Source of the DNA: Spraguea lophii
Lineage: Eukaryota > Microsporidia > Spragueidae
Length of the DNA stretch: 64,000 bases
Direction: 5' to 3'
Assembly (NCBI GenBank): GCA_001887945.1
Contig: LDOQ01000066.1
Location: 1 to 64,000, forward strand
In this document: positions 63,573 to 64,000 of the stretch, piece by piece
How positions within the stretch are numbered: the first letter of the stretch is position 1
How the letters are laid out: every line of letters begins with the position of its first letter
Translations under genes and position numbers: made by a program
Notes under the pieces: model-generated
What the model was told of the DNA's origin: nothing
The model's input: the letters and a program-made list of their open reading frames with translations, nothing else
Databases searched by the model: none

Positions 63573-64000
63573 TAGGGTGTGAAAAATTTCTTATTAAACA
63601 TTCTGAACCAAATTGGAATTTATATCTACTTTTTCTGCACGGTAAAAAATAATTAACAGTATATTTATGATTTTATTGTTGCACACGGGCAATATACAAT
63701 AATTAATAAGAGCGAGTCAATCAAAAAAAACATTAATAATCAAAAAGGTTGAAACAATAATAATTACCTTGATAGCATTTATTATAATGTTACAATCTAT
63801 AATATTTAAATAAATATAAATTTCAAAGGATGTAATTTTTCGATATACAATATTTATTAAATTTTTATTTCAAGAATCTTTTCGCATTTAACTTTGATTA
63901 CTGATATAAAATCTTATTAAAATATTTTTATATTTAAAAATTTACAAAAAAATATATAAAACACTTAATTACAATTAAAAATGTCGTTCTAATTAGGACC
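63573..64000. other. Gene-free right edge
   Basis: Upstream region of peroxiredoxin copy 4; no other feature recognised before the window ends. Confidence 0.4.

Overview
The window looks like a piece of a microsporidian (obligate intracellular, fungal-related parasite) nuclear chromosome. It is very AT-rich, has no visible introns or rRNA genes, and carries short single-exon genes for eukaryotic housekeeping proteins: an Rcm1/NSUN5-like rRNA methyltransferase, a PKA regulatory subunit, a Tup1-like corepressor, V-ATPase subunit d, Rrs1, a DHHC acyltransferase, thioredoxin reductase, long-form tRNase Z and Pus1. Most of these genes have a C-run (CCC to CCCCC) within about 15 bases upstream of the ATG, the known microsporidian start-proximal signal. 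Species cannot be fixed from the sequence alone. Transposon relics and long Asn-rich inserts in housekeeping proteins argue against the most compacted lineages.

Layout. Positions 1-8.6 kb hold only decayed transposons: a Merlin/ISXO2-like relic, two Ty3/gypsy pol relics and a Tc1/IS630-type relic. From 8.7 to 22.3 kb there are a small predicted secreted protein, a membrane protein with an SH3-like tail, the NSUN5-like enzyme, the PKA regulatory subunit, a large Asn-rich helical protein and a GATA-finger protein. 22.3-31.9 kb holds two Merlin-like relics, each with clear terminal inverted repeats, flanking a large secreted leucine-rich-repeat (LRR) protein. 31.9-37.2 kb carries a Mis18-like protein, a glutaredoxin, the Tup1-like protein and an unknown Asn-rich protein. 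38.5-46.7 kb holds two more secreted LRR proteins, a membrane-anchored protein kinase with 24-residue repeats, another Merlin relic and a candidate structured RNA. 47.7-59.8 kb is a housekeeping block that also contains a predicted secreted ubiquitin-protease-like gene. 59.8-63.6 kb is a tandem array of four 2-Cys peroxiredoxin genes.

Two things stand out. First, about 13 full or partial copies of a roughly 470-bp interspersed repeat are scattered through the window in both orientations. Its head has RNA polymerase III A- and B-box-like sequences and a hairpin whose stem covaries between copies, so I propose a tRNA-derived SINE family. Second, the LRR protein at 25.4-28.1 kb ends in an alpha-helical domain with a Cys-x-Asp motif and a downstream block reminiscent of the bacterial IpaH/SspH 'NEL' E3 ubiquitin ligase domain. 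With the secreted ubiquitin-protease-like protein at 56.3 kb this suggests exported proteins acting on host ubiquitin. Both are inferences from reading the sequence and need profile and structure searches.

Redox genes are prominent: four peroxiredoxins, thioredoxin reductase and glutaredoxin in one window would make a thioredoxin-dependent peroxide defence.
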